A stretch of DNA of 64,000 nucleotides from Saliphagus infecundisoli (GTDB taxonomy: Archaea > Halobacteriota > Halobacteria > Halobacteriales > Natrialbaceae), in NCBI RefSeq assembly GCF_020177375.1, contig NZ_JAIWHV010000001.1:496001-560000 (forward strand), given 5' to 3'. Position 1 is the first letter of the stretch, and each line of letters starts with the position of its first letter. The position numbers and the translations under genes are program-made. The notes below the pieces were generated by a model. The model ran no database searches. It saw only the letters and a list, made by a program, of their open reading frames with translations, and was not told where the DNA came from. Positions 7,803-16,813 of this stretch are shown one piece after another.

Positions 7803-8624
7803 ATGCCACTCGAGGAGCTACCCAAGATCGGACTGGGAACCTATTCGGAGGGAGACCGCGAGCAGTGGGGCGAACGCGTACGGACCGCACTCGACCTGGG
7901 ATATCGCCACGTCGACACCGCCCAGGACTACGGAAACGAAGCCTATCTCGGCGAGGGGATCGAGGCTGCCGACGTCCCCCGCGAGGAGCTCTTTCTCGCG
8001 ACGAAGGTCTCGTCGGGCGCTCTCGCGTACGACGACGTGCTCGACACCGTCGAGCGAAGCCTCGAAAACCTGCGGACGGAGTACCTCGATCTGCTCTACG
8101 TCCACTGGCCGACCGACGCCTACGACCCCGAGGAGACGCTGTCGGCGTTCGACGAGCTCCGCGATCGGGGAGCGATCCGACACGTCGGCGTCTCGAACTT
8201 CGAGTCCGACCAGCTCGACCGCGCCCGCGACGCTCTCGACGCGCCGATCGTCGCGAACCAGGTCGAGTGCCATCCCTTCCTTCCTCAGGAGGAGCTTCGC
8301 GCATATGCCCGCGAACACGACCACTGGCTGGTCGCCTACTGTCCGCTCGCCCAGGGTGCGGTGTTCGAGGACGCGGAATCCGGGGACTCGGTCGTCGCCG
8401 AGATCGCCGAAACACACGACGTCTCGCCCGCCCAGGTCGCCCTGGCCTGGCTGATCGGGAAGGAGAACGTTGCGGCGATCCCGAAAGCGAGCAGCGAGAG
8501 CCACATGCGCGACAACCTGTCATCTCAGCGCCTCGAACTCACCGACGAGGAGGCGGCGCGCATCGACGCGATCGAACGCGAACACCGCGTCATCGATCCC
8601 GACTTCGGTCCCTGGAACCGGTAG
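7803..8624 (+). CDS. Aldo/keto reductase
   Basis: This 273-residue cytosolic NADPH-dependent carbonyl reductase belongs to the 2,5-diketo-gluconate-reductase-like branch. The AKR tetrad is present: Asp38 and Tyr43 in HVDTAQDYGNE, Lys68 in FLATKVSS and His101 in LLYVHWPTD. The family signature GVSNFESDQL follows near residue 125, and the cofactor phosphate region IPKASSESHMRDNL lies near residue 225. The substrate cannot be named. It is followed by an SDR gene on the same strand, 66 bp away and with its own promoter. Confidence 0.92.
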   Translation: MPLEELPKIGLGTYSEGDREQWGERVRTALDLGYRHVDTAQDYGNEAYLGEGIEAADVPREELFLATKVSSGALAYDDVLDTVERSLENLRTEYLDLLYVHWPTDAYDPEETLSAFDELRDRGAIRHVGVSNFESDQLDRARDALDAPIVANQVECHPFLPQEELRAYAREHDHWLVAYCPLAQGAVFEDAESGDSVVAEIAETHDVSPAQVALAWLIGKENVAAIPKASSESHMRDNLSSQRLELTDEEAARIDAIEREHRVIDPDFGPWNR

Positions 8625-8662
8625 ATCGTGTCGATCGGCCGATCCGGCCGGTTCCCGAGGCG

Positions 8663-8668
8663 TTATCC
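8663..8668 (+). promoter_or_regulatory. TATA-like box for the SDR gene
   Basis: TTATCC lies 23-28 bp before the ATG at 8691. Confidence 0.4.
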
Positions 8669-8690
8669 GTTCCCGGTATAGACCCCTGCC

Positions 8691-9707
8691 ATGGACGTAC
8701 TCGTCATCGGCGGCACGGGCCTGATCAGCACCGGCATCGTCCGCCAGCTGATCGGTGAGGGACACGATGTGACCGCCGTCCACCGCGGGGAGACCGACGC
8801 CGACCTTCCCGGCTCGGTCGACCACCTGATCGCCGATCGGACGGAGTACGCCGCCTTCGAGTCCCGGATGGCCGACCTCGCTCCCGACTGCGTGATCGAC
8901 ATGGTCTGTTTCGATCCCGCCGACGCCGAGAGCGCGATCCGCGCGTTCGAGGGCCGGACCGACCAGTTCGTCTTCTGTAGCACCGAGTCGGTGTACAGCC
9001 GGCCGGCCGACTCGCTCCCGATCGACGAGGACGGCCCGCGCTCGCCGCCGACCGACTACGGCACCAAGAAAGCCCGCTGTGAGGACCTGTTCATGGAGGC
9101 CCACCGCGAGGAGGCCTTCGAGACGACGATCCTCCGTCCGTGGTCTACCTACGGCGAGGGCGGGACGATCCTCCACACCCTCGGGAGCGACACGGCCTAC
9201 ATCGACCGGATCCGTCGCGGGAAGCCGATCGTCGTCCACGGCGACGGCTCGGGACTGTGGGGCCCCTGCCACCGGGACGACGTCGCCCGTGCGTTCGTCA
9301 ACGCGGTCGGCAACGAGCGCGCCTACGGCGAGGACTACCTCGTCACGAGCGAGGAGGTGATGACCTGGGAGGTCTACCACCGGAAGGTCGCCGACGCCCT
9401 CGACGCCCCCGAGCCCGATCTCGTCTCGATCCCGACCGACGTCCTCATCGAGGCCGCGCCCGAGCGGACGGATCTCCTCGAGGACTTCCTCCAGTACAGC
9501 ACGCTGTTCGACAACTCGAAGGCCGAACGCGACCTCGACTTCGAGTACACGATCGACTGGGAGCGCGGCGTCGAGCGAACCGTAACCTATCTCGACGAGC
9601 ACGACCGGATCGACGACGCCGAGGCGGATCCTTTCTACGACCGTCTGATCGAGGCCTGGCGGGGATCCCGAGAGGAGTTCCTCGAGTCGTTCGACGGCGG
9701 TTCGTAG
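8691..9707 (+). CDS. NAD-dependent epimerase/dehydratase family protein (extended SDR)
   Basis: The 338-residue protein has a Rossmann start, VLVIGGTGLISTGIVRQL (residues 3-20), an active-site Ser in FCSTESVYS near residue 103 and the YxxxK pair in TDYGTKKARCED near residue 125. The region IVVHGDGSGLWGPCHRDDVA near residue 185 is typical of extended SDRs that act on nucleotide sugars and of plastid RNA-binding-like (CSP41-type) members. The substrate is unknown. It sits between an AKR and an MFS transporter, but the spacing and separate promoters do not force a common pathway. Confidence 0.88.
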   Translation: MDVLVIGGTGLISTGIVRQLIGEGHDVTAVHRGETDADLPGSVDHLIADRTEYAAFESRMADLAPDCVIDMVCFDPADAESAIRAFEGRTDQFVFCSTESVYSRPADSLPIDEDGPRSPPTDYGTKKARCEDLFMEAHREEAFETTILRPWSTYGEGGTILHTLGSDTAYIDRIRRGKPIVVHGDGSGLWGPCHRDDVARAFVNAVGNERAYGEDYLVTSEEVMTWEVYHRKVADALDAPEPDLVSIPTDVLIEAAPERTDLLEDFLQYSTLFDNSKAERDLDFEYTIDWERGVERTVTYLDEHDRIDDAEADPFYDRLIEAWRGSREEFLESFDGGS

Positions 9708-9804
9708 CCAGGTGCCGGCCACGAGCCGGTCGGCCCCCGAAAGCGCCGCCGGCTATCCGAGCCGCTAAGTAGTTCCGGGGGCGTTTCTGGCCCAAGACCC
9801 ACTC

Positions 9805-11076
9805 GTGGCACTCGATTCGAACGACCGGTCGATCGCCGGCTTCACGATGACGGGCCACGCGCTCGTCCACTGGTTCGAGACGTCGATCCCGATCTTCCTG
9901 GTCGTCTGGCTCGCCGAGTTCGACGTCGGCGTCGCCCTCGTCGGGGTCGTCGTCGCGCTCGGCTACGCCCCCTTCGGCCTGGGCGCGCTCCCCGGGGGGA
10001 TCCTCGCCGATCGCTTCGGCACCAAGCGGCTCATTCTCTCGTGTCTCGCCGGAATGAGCCTCGCCTTCCTCGCGATCGCCGCCGCCGCTCTCGTGGAGTC
10101 GATCTACGCGATCGCCGTCGGCCTCGTGCTGTGGGGAGTCGCCGCCAGCGTCTACCACCCCGCCGGCCTCTCGCTGATCTCGACGGGGGTCGAAGAGCGC
10201 GGGACGGTGTTCGCCTGGCACGGGATCGCCGGCAACGTCGGCATCGCCCTCGGCCCGTTCGTCGCCGCGACGCTCCTGATCGTCCTCGAGTGGCAGTACG
10301 TCGCCGCCCTCCTCGCCCTTCCGGGGCTGGTCGCGGTCGCCTACGGGCTACGAGCCGAGTTCGACCCCCAGGCCGCCGCCGAGACCACCGACGAGGAATC
10401 GACCAAGTCGCTCTCGCCCGCGGAACTGCTCGGGAGCTCCCGGGCGCTCTTTGCGAGCGCGTTCGCGATCGTCTTCGTCCTCGTCACCTTCGAGGGCCTG
10501 TTCTACCGCGGGACGCTCACCTACCTCCCCGAGATCCTCCAGGGGCTGCCCGCGATGGACGGCGTCGATCTCGGCGCCGGCCTCGAGGGCATCGAACCCG
10601 GCCAGTACGTCTACGTCGCCCTCCTGGTCGTCGGGATGGCCGGCCAGTACGCGGGCGGGAAGCTGACCGACCGGGTCCGGGCGGCCCGCGGACTCGCCGC
10701 CATCTTCGCGATCCTCGCTCTCCTCGCGCTCGCGTTCGTCCCCGTCTCGGGGCTCGGACTTCCCGTGATCGTGGCCTACTGTGCCGTGCTGGGCTTCTTT
10801 CTCTTTGCCATCCAGCCGTTCTACCAGGAAGCCGTCGCGGTCTACACCCCGCCGGACGGCCGCGGGCTCTCCTACGGTTACACCTATCTCGGCGAGTTCG
10901 GCTTCGGCGCCGCGAGCATCGCCATCGGCGGCTTCGTCCTCGGGAGTTCGCTCGAACTGTTCTTCGCGATGCTCGCGGGCTTCGCACTCGTCGGCGCCTC
11001 GCTGGCGGTCGCCCTCGCCGCCGGCGTCGATTGGGTGCTCTGGAGCGTCGGCGAGGAGGCGACGGCCGACGACTGA
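9805..11076 (+). CDS. MFS transporter
   Basis: The 423-residue membrane protein has about 12 hydrophobic segments. The MFS loop signature GGILADRFGTKRLIL lies near residue 68 and a second-half counterpart, GGKLTDRVRAARGLA, near residue 290. A central hydrophilic linker (AEFDPQAAAETTDEESTKSL) separates the two halves around residue 195. The start is GTG at 9805. The substrate is not indicated. The stop lies three bases from the stop of the convergent M23-like gene. Confidence 0.9.
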   Translation: MALDSNDRSIAGFTMTGHALVHWFETSIPIFLVVWLAEFDVGVALVGVVVALGYAPFGLGALPGGILADRFGTKRLILSCLAGMSLAFLAIAAAALVESIYAIAVGLVLWGVAASVYHPAGLSLISTGVEERGTVFAWHGIAGNVGIALGPFVAATLLIVLEWQYVAALLALPGLVAVAYGLRAEFDPQAAAETTDEESTKSLSPAELLGSSRALFASAFAIVFVLVTFEGLFYRGTLTYLPEILQGLPAMDGVDLGAGLEGIEPGQYVYVALLVVGMAGQYAGGKLTDRVRAARGLAAIFAILALLALAFVPVSGLGLPVIVAYCAVLGFFLFAIQPFYQEAVAVYTPPDGRGLSYGYTYLGEFGFGAASIAIGGFVLGSSLELFFAMLAGFALVGASLAVALAAGVDWVLWSVGEEATADD

Positions 11077-11079
11077 TTC

Positions 11080-12555
11080 CTATGCGTTCGATCCCGCTCG
11101 TCGTCGGGATTCCCGGGCCGTCTCGCCGGTCCCGAAGGCCCGTTTCAGCCGGTAGCGATCGACCGTCGCGACCAGCGTGTAGACCGCGAACCCGGCCAGG
11201 ACGAGCCCGGCCGGCGACCGGACCGTCGCCGGGCCGACCGTCCAGAGCGCGGCGACCAGCCCGAGCCCCAGCGGGGCACCGAGCCCGCCGGGTCGCCGGA
11301 CCCGATCGGTCCCGGCGAGGACTCGGATGGCGAGGCCGACGACCGCGAGCCCGGCGAGCCCGATCCCGACCGCGATCCTCGGGACGGCGAGGCCGGCTGC
11401 GAACGCTACGACGCCGCCGACGGCGACCCCGAACGCCGCCCGCTCCGCGGCGGCGACGGCTTCGCGTCCGGCCGTCGTCGCGCCGTCGACGTCGTCCTCG
11501 GGGCCCTCGTCGGCCCTCGAGGTCACGCGCTGTCCGGCAGTGATCGTGGTCGCGTCGTCGGGAGGTCTCTCCCCGTCGGGACCGGCGGCGGACGCTCCGG
11601 CAGCGTCGTCGGTCCACGGCGACTCGACGGTGACGTTCTCGAACAGCGGGGGGTGGCCGGCGGCCATCTCGAAGACGGGGTGGTCCTGGAACTGGCAGTG
11701 GAGGTGTGGCTCCGAGGAGTTCCCGGAGTGGCCGACCCGCCCGACCGGCTGGCCGCGGGCGACGCGCTCGCCGGGGGAAGCGGCGACGCTGCCGGGGACG
11801 AGGTGGGCCAGACAGCTGTACTCCTCCGGGCCGTGCTGGATCGTGACGTAGTTGCCCCGGATGTCCCGTTTCAGCGGGTGAGCAAACCCCCCCGCACGCG
11901 CCGGCTCGAGGTCGGTGTCGAGGGCGTCGACGACGACGCCGTCCGCCGGCGCGAGGACGGGTTCGTCGTAGCAGTAGTAGTCGGCCGTCGCCGGGTCGGT
12001 TCCCTCGGGGCGCGTCCGGCCGTCGTCGTCGGTGACGACGAGGTCGTAGGCGTAGCGCTGGTTCGCGGGGAACCAGGAGTGGGAGTGGTCCTTCTCGGTA
12101 CTGCCGTTGACGACGGTCCAGGTGCCGGCAACGGGGAGGCGATACGCCGACCGCGGGCTCGCGGGGATCGACCCGCGATACCGCACGATGGCGACGGCCG
12201 ACCCGGCCAGCTGAAACAGGTCCTGGACCATCGCGAGGGGGTTCAGGACGGCCAGCGGGATCGAGAGGTAGGCGACGAGCCACTCCCGGCCGTCGCCCAT
12301 GTGGATCCAGTCGGTCGGCTCTGCCGGCCCGTCGGCGCGGCGTGCCAGAGCGTAGTCGACGAGCGGTCCGATCCACACCCAGAAGAACGCGAGGAAACAG
12401 AGCGCCAACGGCCGCATGAACTTGAGCGACTCGAACAGGTAGCCCGGTGCCGAGAGCACGCCCAGGAAGCCGACCCGGGCGGGGTCGAGTTCCCGGAGCC
12501 GCCGTCGAACTTCGGTCGCCCGGTCTCCCGACGGCTCCCTGTCGGCACCCGTCAT
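11080..12555 (-). CDS. Membrane-anchored M23-like peptidase-domain protein
   Basis: In this 491-residue protein, hydrophobic segments at about 40-65 and 95-125 are followed by an extracytoplasmic-type domain. That domain carries lysostaphin/M23 features: HSHSWFPANQRYAYDLV (first metal His and Asp), ADGVVVDA, NYVTIQHGPEEYSCLAHL and the HxH motif in NSSEPHLHCQF. After an acidic linker come about four C-terminal hydrophobic segments. Haloarchaea lack peptidoglycan, so the substrate is unclear; a role on S-layer or other surface proteins is inference only. The frame is open to 12750, but the ATG at 12555 begins the conserved part. Confidence 0.78.
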   Translation of the reverse strand: MTGADREPSGDRATEVRRRLRELDPARVGFLGVLSAPGYLFESLKFMRPLALCFLAFFWVWIGPLVDYALARRADGPAEPTDWIHMGDGREWLVAYLSIPLAVLNPLAMVQDLFQLAGSAVAIVRYRGSIPASPRSAYRLPVAGTWTVVNGSTEKDHSHSWFPANQRYAYDLVVTDDDGRTRPEGTDPATADYYCYDEPVLAPADGVVVDALDTDLEPARAGGFAHPLKRDIRGNYVTIQHGPEEYSCLAHLVPGSVAASPGERVARGQPVGRVGHSGNSSEPHLHCQFQDHPVFEMAAGHPPLFENVTVESPWTDDAAGASAAGPDGERPPDDATTITAGQRVTSRADEGPEDDVDGATTAGREAVAAAERAAFGVAVGGVVAFAAGLAVPRIAVGIGLAGLAVVGLAIRVLAGTDRVRRPGGLGAPLGLGLVAALWTVGPATVRSPAGLVLAGFAVYTLVATVDRYRLKRAFGTGETARESRRRAGSNA

Positions 12556-12753
12556 CGCCGCCTCCCCCCGTCCGGTTCCCGGCCAGTCCCGTCCAGTCGA
12601 GTTCTCGGTTCTCCCTCCACGCTCGTCCGACGCGACGGCCGATCTGCGCGTCCGGGCCGTCCGTGCGGTTCCCGCCGGTTCATGGGTCGACGGACGACGG
12701 TCGGCAACGTAACCGTTCTGTGAACTCCGTTTCACGTGAGGCCGTGTCACGAC

Positions 12754-12792
12754 GATCCGGAATCGTCATCCGGATCGCGGCGTATCGCCGCG
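12754..12792 (+). promoter_or_regulatory. Two palindromes before the HTH regulator (operator candidates)
   Basis: GATCCGG-N9-CCGGATC (12754-12776) abuts CGCGGCG-TAT-CGCCGCG (12776-12792), which ends one base before the ATG at 12794. Both are perfect 7-bp inverted repeats. The position fits autoregulation by the downstream winged-helix protein. The second could also hide the start codon region in an RNA hairpin. Confidence 0.45.
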
Positions 12793-12793
12793 T

Positions 12794-13648
12794 ATGGGAA
12801 CGGACGAGGACCTCCTCGCGGACGCCCGCGAGGCGTTCGCCCTCCTCGGGCACGACCTCCGCCTCGAGATCCTGCTGGCCCTGCTCGCCGAGTGGGAAGC
12901 GATCTACACCGAGCCCGTGGGGTACGCCGAGTTGATGGCCGCCGTCGGGGTCGAGGACAGCGGCCGGTTCAACTACCACCTCCAGCGGCTGCGTGGCGCG
13001 TACGTCCGCAAGGTCGAGGGCGGCTACGTCCCCACCGCGAGCGCGACGGCGCTCTACCGGGCGGTGCTGGCCCACCGGCCGACCAGTTCTATCGAACCCG
13101 ATCCTGGCTCGATCGACGCCGCCTGTCCGGCCTGTGGGTCGGCCCTCGCTCTCGAGTACGAGCGCGGGTTCGCCTCGCTCGACTGCGACGCCTGCGAGCG
13201 GTGGCCGGGGTTCACGTACCCGTTCCCGCGAAACGGGTTCGAGGGCCGGGACGGCGAGGCGGTGCTCGAGGCGCTCTCCGATCGCGTCCGCCACCACCTC
13301 GAACTCGCCCGCGGGGGCCAGTGTCCTCACTGTGCGGGATCGACGACCGTCGATCTCCGCCCGGATGCGGTCGGCTCGGAGGCCCACTACGTCGGGATCG
13401 CCTGCGACGTCTGTCCGTTCGTCGTCGGGATCGACGCCCTCGCGGCGATCCGGGGGGACGAACGGGTCGCCTCCGTCCTCCGGGAGGCGGGCGTCGAGAC
13501 CGGGAGGTACTGCTGGGAGCTCCCCGAGACGACGGCGCGGGTCGAGTCCCGGGAGCCGCCGCTGCTCGCCGTCGAGATCGAGGCGGCGTCCGTGACGGTC
13601 GTGATCGACGAGGCTCTCGCGGTCCGCGAGGTTCGGTCGGCGGAGTAG
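12794..13648 (+). CDS. ArsR-like winged-helix regulator with zinc-ribbon C-terminal domain
   Basis: The N-terminal winged helix (residues 1-90) shows AFALLGHDLRLEILLALL and SGRFNYHLQRL, the haloarchaeal ArsR/DUF7347-type fold. It is followed by a Cys-rich region: CPACGS near residue 113 with CDACER near 133, and CPHCAG near 178 with CDVCPF near 206. These could form two zinc sites. The last 60 residues contain no obvious ligand-binding motif. I recall this layout in haloarchaeal DUF7351-type regulators of unknown signal. The palindromes directly upstream suggest it controls its own gene. Confidence 0.85.
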   Translation: MGTDEDLLADAREAFALLGHDLRLEILLALLAEWEAIYTEPVGYAELMAAVGVEDSGRFNYHLQRLRGAYVRKVEGGYVPTASATALYRAVLAHRPTSSIEPDPGSIDAACPACGSALALEYERGFASLDCDACERWPGFTYPFPRNGFEGRDGEAVLEALSDRVRHHLELARGGQCPHCAGSTTVDLRPDAVGSEAHYVGIACDVCPFVVGIDALAAIRGDERVASVLREAGVETGRYCWELPETTARVESREPPLLAVEIEAASVTVVIDEALAVREVRSAE

Positions 13649-13665
13649 GCGTCCGTCCCGCGCCT

Positions 13666-14973
13666 TTAGTGCCCGAGGATCCGATCCGCACACGCAAACC
13701 CCGCCTCGATCGCCCCGTTCAGGCTCCGCTCGGGATACTGCGCCCGGCTTGCCATCCCGGCGTAGTAGACGCCGTCTGCGACCTCTTCCGCGAGGTCGTA
13801 CGGAACCACCCGGTCGAGATAACCCAGGTCGTAGATCGGCGCGGTTTGGGGGTTCCTCGCGGTCCGAACCCAGTTCGTGCTCTCGGGATCGAACTCGGGA
13901 AAGAGGTCGGCGACGCCGCGGAGCCACCGGCGCTCGACTTCCCTGTTCGAGAGCCCCCAGAGCTCCTCGTCGGGGTTCTGGACGTAGCTCGCGAGGTAGT
14001 AGAGGTGTTCGCCGCCGTAGCGCTCGGGCGGGATGAAGTTCGTGTGCTCGACGAAGAGGCCGAAGGGGGTTTCGTCGGCGAGGTTGAGCCAGTAGGTATC
14101 GGTGAGCGACTGCTCGGCGCTCACGACCGAACAGATCGTCCCCTGGAACTCGATCCCGCACTCGTAGCCCGTCAGGCTCTCGAGGACGGAGGGCATCGCG
14201 GCGATGATGACCCCGTCGACCTCGTGGCGTTCCCGCTTCCCGCCGCGCTCGACGGTCAGGGATTCGACCGCGTCGCCAGGAGAGAGGCAGGTCACTCGCG
14301 CGCCCGTCTCGATGGTCTCCCGGCCCACGGCGTCGATCAGGGCGTCGACGAGGACGCCGATCCCGCCGTCGGGATAGCCCAGGATCTCGCCCCGGAGGAG
14401 GTCCCGCTCGCCCCGGAAACGGACCCGGCCGAGCAGCCAGGCCGCGCTCACTTCGCCGGCCCGCGAGCCGAACTTCGCCTCGAGGAGGGGCGCCCAGAAG
14501 TTCTCGTAGACCCGGTCGGTGGTCCGCTCGCGGAGGAACCGTTCGGCGGGGACGTCGTCGTACTCCTCCAGGTCGCCGTAGCGCTCGACTCTCGGTACCA
14601 TGCCGTCGAACCGGACGTCGATCTCGCTCACGAGCGCGGCGAGGTGAAGCTTGTCGATCGTCGAGAGCCGGGGGTAGGCGAGGATCTGCCAGGGCGTGTC
14701 GAGGGGATGGACGACGCCGTCGGCGTACGTCGCCGTCCGGCCGACGCGCCACTCGACCTTGACGCCGAGCCCGTCGGCGAGCTCGAGGATCGTCTCCTCG
14801 GCCCTCGAGAGGTGGTGATAGAAGGCCTCGATGGGGTCGCCGGCGGTCTCGTAGCTCCGGGCGAGGCCGCCGATCTCGTCGCCGGCCTCGAACACCCGGA
14901 CCTCGCGGCCGGCTTCCCGGAGGCGGTAGGCCGCCGCGAGCCCCGCGAGGCCGCCGCCGACGACGCCGATCAT
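13666..14973 (-). CDS. FAD-dependent amine-oxidase/protoporphyrinogen-oxidase-like protein
   Basis: The 435-residue flavoprotein has a GMC/amine-oxidase-like N-terminus MIGVVGGGLAGLAAAYRL, a GGLARSYE motif near residue 39 and FYHHLSRAEET near 53. The C-terminal FAD contact YYAGMASRAQYPERSLNGA lies near residue 405. The pattern with a YHHLSR motif is typical of the NAD(P)-binding/FAD family near UDP-galactopyranose mutase and HemY-like proteins that often sit in polysaccharide or lipid gene sets. No such partners are adjacent here. The ATG at 14973 is right at the nucleotide-binding motif. It is convergent with the HTH gene, with a 17-bp gap. Confidence 0.85.
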   Translation of the reverse strand: MIGVVGGGLAGLAAAYRLREAGREVRVFEAGDEIGGLARSYETAGDPIEAFYHHLSRAEETILELADGLGVKVEWRVGRTATYADGVVHPLDTPWQILAYPRLSTIDKLHLAALVSEIDVRFDGMVPRVERYGDLEEYDDVPAERFLRERTTDRVYENFWAPLLEAKFGSRAGEVSAAWLLGRVRFRGERDLLRGEILGYPDGGIGVLVDALIDAVGRETIETGARVTCLSPGDAVESLTVERGGKRERHEVDGVIIAAMPSVLESLTGYECGIEFQGTICSVVSAEQSLTDTYWLNLADETPFGLFVEHTNFIPPERYGGEHLYYLASYVQNPDEELWGLSNREVERRWLRGVADLFPEFDPESTNWVRTARNPQTAPIYDLGYLDRVVPYDLAEEVADGVYYAGMASRAQYPERSLNGAIEAGFACADRILGH

Positions 14974-15117
14974 GGTCGCCGTTTCGGGGGGCGGTCCTTG
15001 GGGGTTGCGAAGCGGGGGCGCCGCCGGGGCGGGAGCCGCCCAGTGTTTGGCGGGGATCGTCTCCGGGACTCCGGGAGGCGGTAGCGACGCCCGGAGCCGA
15101 AGTTCGGCCGCTGTCGC

Positions 15118-15127
15118 TACCTTTTTT
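15118..15127 (+). promoter_or_regulatory. TATA-like box for thrB
   Basis: TACCTTTTTT lies 24-33 bp before the ATG at 15151. Confidence 0.4.
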
Positions 15128-15150
15128 GCCACACTGTCTGAACAGCGGGT

Positions 15151-16029
15151 ATGCTCACCGTGCGGGCCCCCGCGACGAGCGCGAACCTCGGAAGCGGCTT
15201 CGACGTCTTCGGGATCGCGCTCGACCGGCCCGCCGACGTGATCCGGGTCGAACGCGCCCCCGAGACCACGATCACGGTCACCGGGGTCGGCAGCCAGTAC
15301 ATCCCCGAGGACCCCGCAAAGAACACCGTCGGGGCCGTCGCCGACGCCCTTGACGCGCCGGCCCACATCGAGATCGACAAGGGCGTCAGACCCTCCTCCG
15401 GGCTGGGCTCCTCCGCCGCAAGCGCGGCGGGCGCCGCGGTCGCGCTGAACGAACTCTACGATCGGGGACGCTCGCGGGAGGAACTCGTCCCGATCGCTGC
15501 CGAGGGCGAGGAGGTCGTCTCGGGGATCGCCCACGCCGACAACGTCGCGCCCGCCCTGCTCGGAGGGTTCACGATCGTCGCGGGCGGCGAGGTCGTCCGC
15601 GTCGACGCCTCGCTCCCGATCGTGGCCTGTCTCCCCGAGGCATCGGTCTCGACTCGGGACGCCCGCGAGGTCGTCCCGCGGTCGGCGCCGATCGAGGACG
15701 TCGTCGAGACGGTCGGCCACGCCTCGACGCTCGCGGTCGGGATGACCAGGGACGACCCGAAGCTCGTCGGCCGCGGGATGGACGGCGGGATCGTCACTCC
15801 CGAACGGGTCGCGCTGATCGAGGGCTACGGGGACGCCCGCGAGGCGGCCCTCGACGCGGGGGCGACCGGCGTCACCGTAAGCGGCGCGGGCCCGACCCTG
15901 CTCGCGGTCTGCCGGGAGGGAAACCGCCGGAGCGTCGCCGGCGCGATGCTCGATGCGTTCGACGCCCGCGGCGTCGAGAGCCGGGCCTACCAGACCGCGA
16001 TCGGCGAGGGCGCCCGGCTCTACGAGTGA
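15151..16029 (+). CDS. thrB: Homoserine kinase
   Basis: This GHMP-family kinase phosphorylates homoserine in the threonine pathway. The 292-residue product has the usual length. The substrate-side motif RAPATSANLGSGFDVFGIAL is at residues 5-24, the ATP loop RPSSGLGSSAASAAGAAV near 80-97, and the C-terminal GHMP motif GATGVTVSGAGPTLLAVCRE near 237. The small membrane protein gene that follows overlaps it by four bases (GTGA), so the two are probably translated together. No thrC or hom gene is in the window. Confidence 0.96.
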   Translation: MLTVRAPATSANLGSGFDVFGIALDRPADVIRVERAPETTITVTGVGSQYIPEDPAKNTVGAVADALDAPAHIEIDKGVRPSSGLGSSAASAAGAAVALNELYDRGRSREELVPIAAEGEEVVSGIAHADNVAPALLGGFTIVAGGEVVRVDASLPIVACLPEASVSTRDAREVVPRSAPIEDVVETVGHASTLAVGMTRDDPKLVGRGMDGGIVTPERVALIEGYGDAREAALDAGATGVTVSGAGPTLLAVCREGNRRSVAGAMLDAFDARGVESRAYQTAIGEGARLYE

Positions 16030-16367
16030 CCGCCCGGCGGGACGCCGCCCTCGCCGGGGCGGTGCTGGTCGCGGCCGTGGTCGTCCTCGCCGCCGTCGGG
16101 GCCAGGCTCACCCCCGGCTGGCTGGCCCTCGGCGCGCTCGGAACGGTCGGCTTCGAGCTCGTCGCGTCGCGGGACCCGGAAGCGGTCCGGCGTCGCTGGG
16201 AGCGCCCGGTCGTGCAGGCGGCCTCGGTCGTTCTCGCGCTTTCGGGCGTCGCTCTCGGGGCCGTCCTCGCGCCGTCGGTGGTCCTCCCTGCGGTCGTCGG
16301 GGCGCTGGCGGCGTATCTCCTCGTTCTGGCCGGGAGCGCCGCGGTCGGACGTTCCGGTCGACGCTGA
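16026..16367 (+). CDS. Small membrane protein coupled to thrB
   Basis: The 113-residue product has four hydrophobic segments separated by a basic loop (RDPEAVRRRWERPV). It starts with the GTG that overlaps the thrB stop. No family is recognised. The overlap suggests co-expression, but a role in threonine synthesis is not implied by its sequence. Confidence 0.65.
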   Translation: MTARRDAALAGAVLVAAVVVLAAVGARLTPGWLALGALGTVGFELVASRDPEAVRRRWERPVVQAASVVLALSGVALGAVLAPSVVLPAVVGALAAYLLVLAGSAAVGRSGRR

Positions 16368-16379
16368 GAGCGGGCTGAG

Positions 16380-16386
16380 TTATTTA
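16380..16386 (+). promoter_or_regulatory. TATA box for the 90-residue membrane protein
   Basis: TTATTTA lies 24-30 bp before the ATG at 16410. Confidence 0.5.
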
Positions 16387-16409
16387 CCGGAGGCGATACG
16401 AGTCGGCGT

Positions 16410-16682
16410 ATGGCGGATCGCTCGATTCCCCGGCCGAACGCTTACGGCACGATCGCGCTCGTCTGTCTGGTCGGAAGCGTCGTTTCGGCGTTCCTGGGAG
16501 CTCCCCTCTCCGTCCGCGGCGGGTTCGGCGCGCTCGCGGTCGTCACGGTCGCCGCCGCGATGTACCGGTCCCGCTCGCCGCGCCCCTCGCGGGACGAGGA
16601 TGCCGATTCCGGCGATGGCGACGATGACGACGAACGGGAGGGCGAACTCGAGGGACAGAAAGGCGCGACGGGGTTCAGCTAG
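16410..16682 (+). CDS. Small two-helix membrane protein with acidic tail
   Basis: The 90-residue product has hydrophobic segments at about 12-30 and 36-52. A short basic stretch (MYRSRSPRPSRDE) follows and then a strongly acidic tail (DADSGDGDDDDERE). No family is recognised. A clear TATA box at leaderless distance supports that it is expressed. Confidence 0.6.
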   Translation: MADRSIPRPNAYGTIALVCLVGSVVSAFLGAPLSVRGGFGALAVVTVAAAMYRSRSPRPSRDEDADSGDGDDDDEREGELEGQKGATGFS

Positions 16683-16702
16683 CGACGAAGCGGGGAAAGA
16701 GA

Positions 16703-16734
16703 ACCGCCCCCGTGAGTGGCATGTCGGGGGCGGT
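16703..16734. terminator. Perfect 10-bp hairpin between convergent genes
   Basis: ACCGCCCCCG and CGGGGGCGGT form a perfect 10-bp stem around a 12-base loop. It lies 21 bp past the stop of the small membrane protein (16682) and 80 bp past the stop of the permease (16814). No T-run follows on either side, so a terminator role is uncertain. Confidence 0.45.
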
Positions 16735-16813
16735 CGTGCGACGCGAGAGTGACGCCGGCCGCAGCGGGCCGACGTATGGTACATAGTGCCACGGACGCAT
16801 AAGCGTATCGCCC

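Noticed and set aside
12736-15084. Very long rightward frame (over 780 codons)
   Set aside because: It shadows the HTH gene and the opposite-strand FAD protein; no conserved motif.
16703-16734. Riboswitch interpretation of the 10-bp hairpin
   Set aside because: It lies between convergent gene ends rather than in a 5' leader, so a terminator or simple palindrome is more likely.
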